Part shown: positions 61,292-64,000 of the stretch, in pieces | How the letters are laid out: each line of letters begins with the position of its first letter | Position numbering within the stretch: the stretch's first letter is position 1 | Source: Phaeodactylum tricornutum CCAP 1055/1 | Lineage: Eukaryota; Bacillariophyta; Bacillariophyceae; Surirellales; Neidiaceae | Length of the DNA: 64,000 nt | Assembly (NCBI RefSeq): GCF_000150955.2 | Contig: NC_011673.1 | Coordinates: 821,394-885,393, forward strand | Reading direction: 5' to 3' | Made by a program: the position numbers and the translations under genes | Notes under the pieces: generated by a model | Seen by the model: only the letters and a program-made list of their open reading frames with translations | Database searches by the model: none | What the model was told of the DNA's origin: nothing

Positions 61292-62395
61292 ATGCCCGAA
61301 TTGCCGGAAGTAGAACAATTCCGTCAACTCCTGTTGCCATTGGTTTCGAGTTCCAGTCCCATTCAAATTTCCGCATGGAAAGACAATCCTCCTAGAGTAT
61401 GGCTCAGTGAAGAGCAAATAAATTCTTTATCGGGCAAGTACTACTGTGTGGATATTTTGCGTAAAGGCAAGCAGCTTTGCATAGTTTTGCAGCCGAGCAA
61501 GGCCAACGGCCAGAAAAAGGAACCGAAGAAGTCGGTCTACCTGTATCTTCACATGGGCATGACGGGGCGGATTAGCAGTCCCAACCGCGAATCTGGTTGG
61601 GGGCGTCAAAGTTCCAAAGTAGCCGACATTGAGTACCCTCCGCGCTATACATACCTGACTTTCGCGACGGAACACTACCAAGCTGCGTTTTCAGATCCTC
61701 GTAAATTCGGCAAGGCCGTTCTATCGGACAATTTAGATCCTTTCGGTCTGCTAGCTCCGGATGCTCTGAATTGCAATGATGAGAAGTTAATTCGCAATGA
61801 AATTATTCCCGGTTTTGTGGAACAAACCAGAAGTATTAAAGCGATTTTGCTCGATCAAAACCGAGTGTGCTCAGGGGTTGGAAATTGGGTTGCGGACGAA
61901 GTTTTGTATCAGATCGGGATGCATCCTGATCAGCAGTACTTAACCGAAGAACAGGGCTCCCGCTTGTTCGAAACGCTGCAGGCAATCGTTCGAACTGCGG
62001 TAGGATGTCTGAATTCTGATACCAAATATCCGGACAGTTGGCTGTTTGGCTATCGATGGACTAAGAAAAGGGCCGGGAAAGATGCCGCAGGACGCGCCCT
62101 TACTTTCCTTACATCGGGAGGCAGGACGTCGGCAATTGTGGCGTCAGTTCAAAAGCTTAATAAACGACAAGGAAGAAGAAACAGCAGCGAGAATAGTCAC
62201 CGTAATACTCATGTTAAAATGACCGCGGAAATGGTGGAAGAGGAACAAAACTACCCAAAAAGAAAGGCTAAGCGAATCAAGCGGACTGCGATTGTTTCTC
62301 CTCTTTCTGAAAAAGTTGGAGAATCTGGAATGAAGAAGGACTTCATCCTTGAGGAGAAATTGACAGTAAGACGTAGTTCACGGCTTCGTTTATAG
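61292..62395 (+). CDS. FPG: Formamidopyrimidine-DNA glycosylase (Fpg/MutM, zincless type)
   Basis: 367 residues from the ATG at 61292, where MPELPEVEQFRQLLLP gives the mature catalytic Pro2/Glu3; the frame is open upstream, but Pro must be second. Further: DILRKGKQLCIVL (Lys of the beta-hairpin), YLHMGMTGRI, SDPRKFGKAVL, and the H2TH helix ILLDQNRVCSGVGNWVADEV then LYQIGMHP. Instead of a zinc finger, the plant and fungal zincless finger is present (FLTSGGRTSAIVASVQKLNK). A basic C-terminal tail of about 80 residues (RKAKRIKRT) is a likely nuclear signal. It removes 8-oxoguanine and ring-opened purines in base excision repair. Intronless. Confidence 0.95.
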   Translation: MPELPEVEQFRQLLLPLVSSSSPIQISAWKDNPPRVWLSEEQINSLSGKYYCVDILRKGKQLCIVLQPSKANGQKKEPKKSVYLYLHMGMTGRISSPNRESGWGRQSSKVADIEYPPRYTYLTFATEHYQAAFSDPRKFGKAVLSDNLDPFGLLAPDALNCNDEKLIRNEIIPGFVEQTRSIKAILLDQNRVCSGVGNWVADEVLYQIGMHPDQQYLTEEQGSRLFETLQAIVRTAVGCLNSDTKYPDSWLFGYRWTKKRAGKDAAGRALTFLTSGGRTSAIVASVQKLNKRQGRRNSSENSHRNTHVKMTAEMVEEEQNYPKRKAKRIKRTAIVSPLSEKVGESGMKKDFILEEKLTVRRSSRLRL

Positions 62396-62634
62396 TTGCA
62401 ACGCTGCTCCGAAATTACTTCTTGTCTGTCGAACAGTGATCGAAAACGATGTAGCTGTAATCTTAGGAATGTGCTGCAACATCTGAATTGCACGCCAATG
62501 CCATTTTGAACTTATGCAGTCTGCAAACCTTAGGGATAAATTGTCGCACACGATGTTTTCAAAGTGGGGAAATTGATGCAGCCATCCAGGGTAGTAAGGA
62601 CTACCGCGGTCTCTTACAAAATCGATTCAAAAGC

Positions 62635-63932
62635 TTACTTACTAGCATCAAGTAGGCCTTTTCGTTGCATTCGAAACCCATGTAGTACCATGTGCGCTTT
62701 CCAAATATTTATTACACGTCCAAAATGAAAGCCATCCCATGTTTCCAACGTTCCACGACAGTTTTCACGCTCAAAAAATTGATCTTGGTGCCGAAATGAC
62801 GATACTGGACTCCTACAGAAGAACTTAACAGCCTCCCGAGTGAAACGATATAGATTGATAGTGGGCGTGTGCAAGTAAGCGAAAAATGCATGTGACTCGA
62901 GTAAGAACTGGAGACCACGTTCGTTAGATTCATCATGCCGACCAACGGAGATTCGAAAATGAGGTGGTACCCACAAGAACACGTCCCGCCCATAGCTCTT
63001 CTTCATGGCATACCATTTGTACTGACGATACTGTGAGACGTTGTATATTCCTAGACGACTGACCGGATCGTGTTTGCCGGTAGGCGGGTGATTGCCGACG
63101 TTGTAGATCGTCAACGTGTGTCCCCAGTGGCGTTCTTCAGGGAACGACTCCCCTCGCCGCCTTGGATTAGACGCTGTAAACGAAACGGAAACGGTCTGGT
63201 TTGTTTGTGGATGGGGGCACATAAAGTCATGCTCTTTCCCGTTTCCTCGACATTTGTGGCTCAAATTGCCGTTTCTCCTTGACACACTGGACTCGAGACG
63301 AAAATGTAGTTGAAATCACCCGATAATACCATCATCATGCCTTGCCACATATGCCTGCCTAAGGAATCCCCTACTATAACAAGGTCGGATATATTGTGTT
63401 CGTGCAATATATGACAGGCGCCTTGCGGTGAGAAAGAAGAAAAATCGCCCCCGTCTGCCCACCGGTATTTGTCAAACAGGCAAGTCTGCGATGTATTTTG
63501 ATACTTTCGGCAATATTCTGGATCTGTTGTCCACTGTCCGTTGTTCATCGAAGGCCACATCATGTTACTATCGGCGAGTTCCTCCGGCAGCACTATGTCA
63601 GACGACGATGGAATGTCGGTGCACTGATAGTCGCATTGGCTAAGACTTGGGTTCAAAAGACACTCGAAAGCCAGAGAAGTGCGTTCGGCGCGCAAATCAG
63701 AGCACATACTCGAACTGTGGTTGCAGCGGTCGCACGCTGGTTGCGACATACGTTGCTTCATCAGAGGAAGTCCTCCACCTGAAATATTTGGTACAGGTGC
63801 GCTGAAAACTTCCCAGTCTACAGCGGAATATGCTTGTATTCTATCTAAATCGGATGAAACGAAGGCAACTCTCGTCAGCACAACGACGAGAAGCATTGCA
63901 GTGAAAGCAATCAGCCATATCCTTGTCCCCAT
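62635..63932 (-). CDS. PC-esterase / TBL-like GDSL protein with a frameshift
   Basis: A type II membrane protein from the ATG at 63932: TM IWLIAFTAMLLVVVLTRVAF, then a Cys-rich stem, the GDS motif DLVIVGDSLGRHMWQGMMMV, and a TGA at 63261-63263. The homology resumes in another frame (NLSHKCRGNGKEHDFMCP...) and reaches the DxxH-like motif WDGFHFGRVINIWKAHMV. A one-base loss in GCAATTT (around 63262-63285) would explain it. The frame then ends at 62635, or an intron 62642-62521 (GTAAGTAAG...TTTGCAG) leads to a short last exon ending near 62390, overlapping the Fpg 3' end. Relatives O-acetylate or de-acetylate surface polysaccharides. It may be a sequence error or a pseudogene. Confidence 0.65.
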
Positions 63933-64000
63933 GATGAAATTCCCTCACGGCAGTCCTTGTAAGAACCGGATTTGTAGTACTGACTGATTTGTAATATTGA

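Overview
The window looks like nuclear DNA of a photosynthetic stramenopile, most likely a pennate diatom of the Phaeodactylum tricornutum type. Evidence: compact genes with zero to two short GT-AG introns (about 70 to 300 nt), a fucoxanthin-chlorophyll light-harvesting gene, several N-termini made of an ER-type signal peptide followed by an ASAF-like plastid motif (for example SVASA|FVSP in the acyltransferase at 58360), an argininosuccinate lyase as expected for the diatom urea cycle, and a CO2/cAMP-type promoter in front of a bestrophin. The species name is inference; no database was searched. About 31 protein genes are supported, plus one degraded transposase and one weak small-gene model. 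Splice sites were placed by hand from GT/AG, reading frame and family conservation.

Layout. 1-6 kb: a 282-nt direct repeat carrying the 5' end of gatB flanks a NUDIX gene; then complete gatB, a ribosome-biogenesis ESF2/ABT1 protein, and an eRF1-type glutamine methyltransferase (MTQ2/HEMK2). 6-17 kb: argininosuccinate lyase, a very long SNF2 helicase of the SMARCAL1/ZRANB3 type, a two-TM protein, Mediator subunit 10 and a membrane-anchored SET protein. 17-32 kb: a small plastid-type protein, a GDA1/CD39 apyrase, an ABC1 kinase, a histidine phosphatase, a THUMP rRNA methyltransferase, an FCP antenna protein, ribosomal stalk protein P1 and eIF2-alpha. 32-35.6 kb: an AT-rich, gene-free island with a broken Mutator-like transposase and simple repeats, bounded on the left by a 26-nt poly-G run. 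35.6-47 kb: a bestrophin channel, a tandem pair of CCCH/F-box proteins (the second frameshifted) and a GT64-like protein. 47-64 kb: TRM112, a glycosidase-like protein lacking both expected catalytic glutamates, a type I membrane protein, gamma-glutamyltranspeptidase, fibrillin, a carrier-like protein, L-rhamnose mutarotase, a plastid acyltransferase-3, a Cys-rich secreted protein, Fpg DNA glycosylase and a PC-esterase.

How the genes relate. There is no operon logic, but translation is strongly represented: GatB (organellar Gln-tRNA), eIF2-alpha, P1, ESF2, a THUMP rRNA methyltransferase, and both MTQ2 and its obligate partner TRM112. Plastid and CO2 biology is represented by FCP, bestrophin, fibrillin and the ABC1 kinase. 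Cell-surface carbohydrate functions cluster to the right (GT64, GH-like, RhaM, PC-esterase). Most interesting to follow up: four ACGTCA elements before the bestrophin, a stop-free 72-nt intron splitting helicase motif I of the SNF2 gene, the predicted GH pseudoenzyme, a 36-nt-arm hairpin in FCP intron 1, and a recurrent intergenic 9-mer TGAC(T/A)GTGA.
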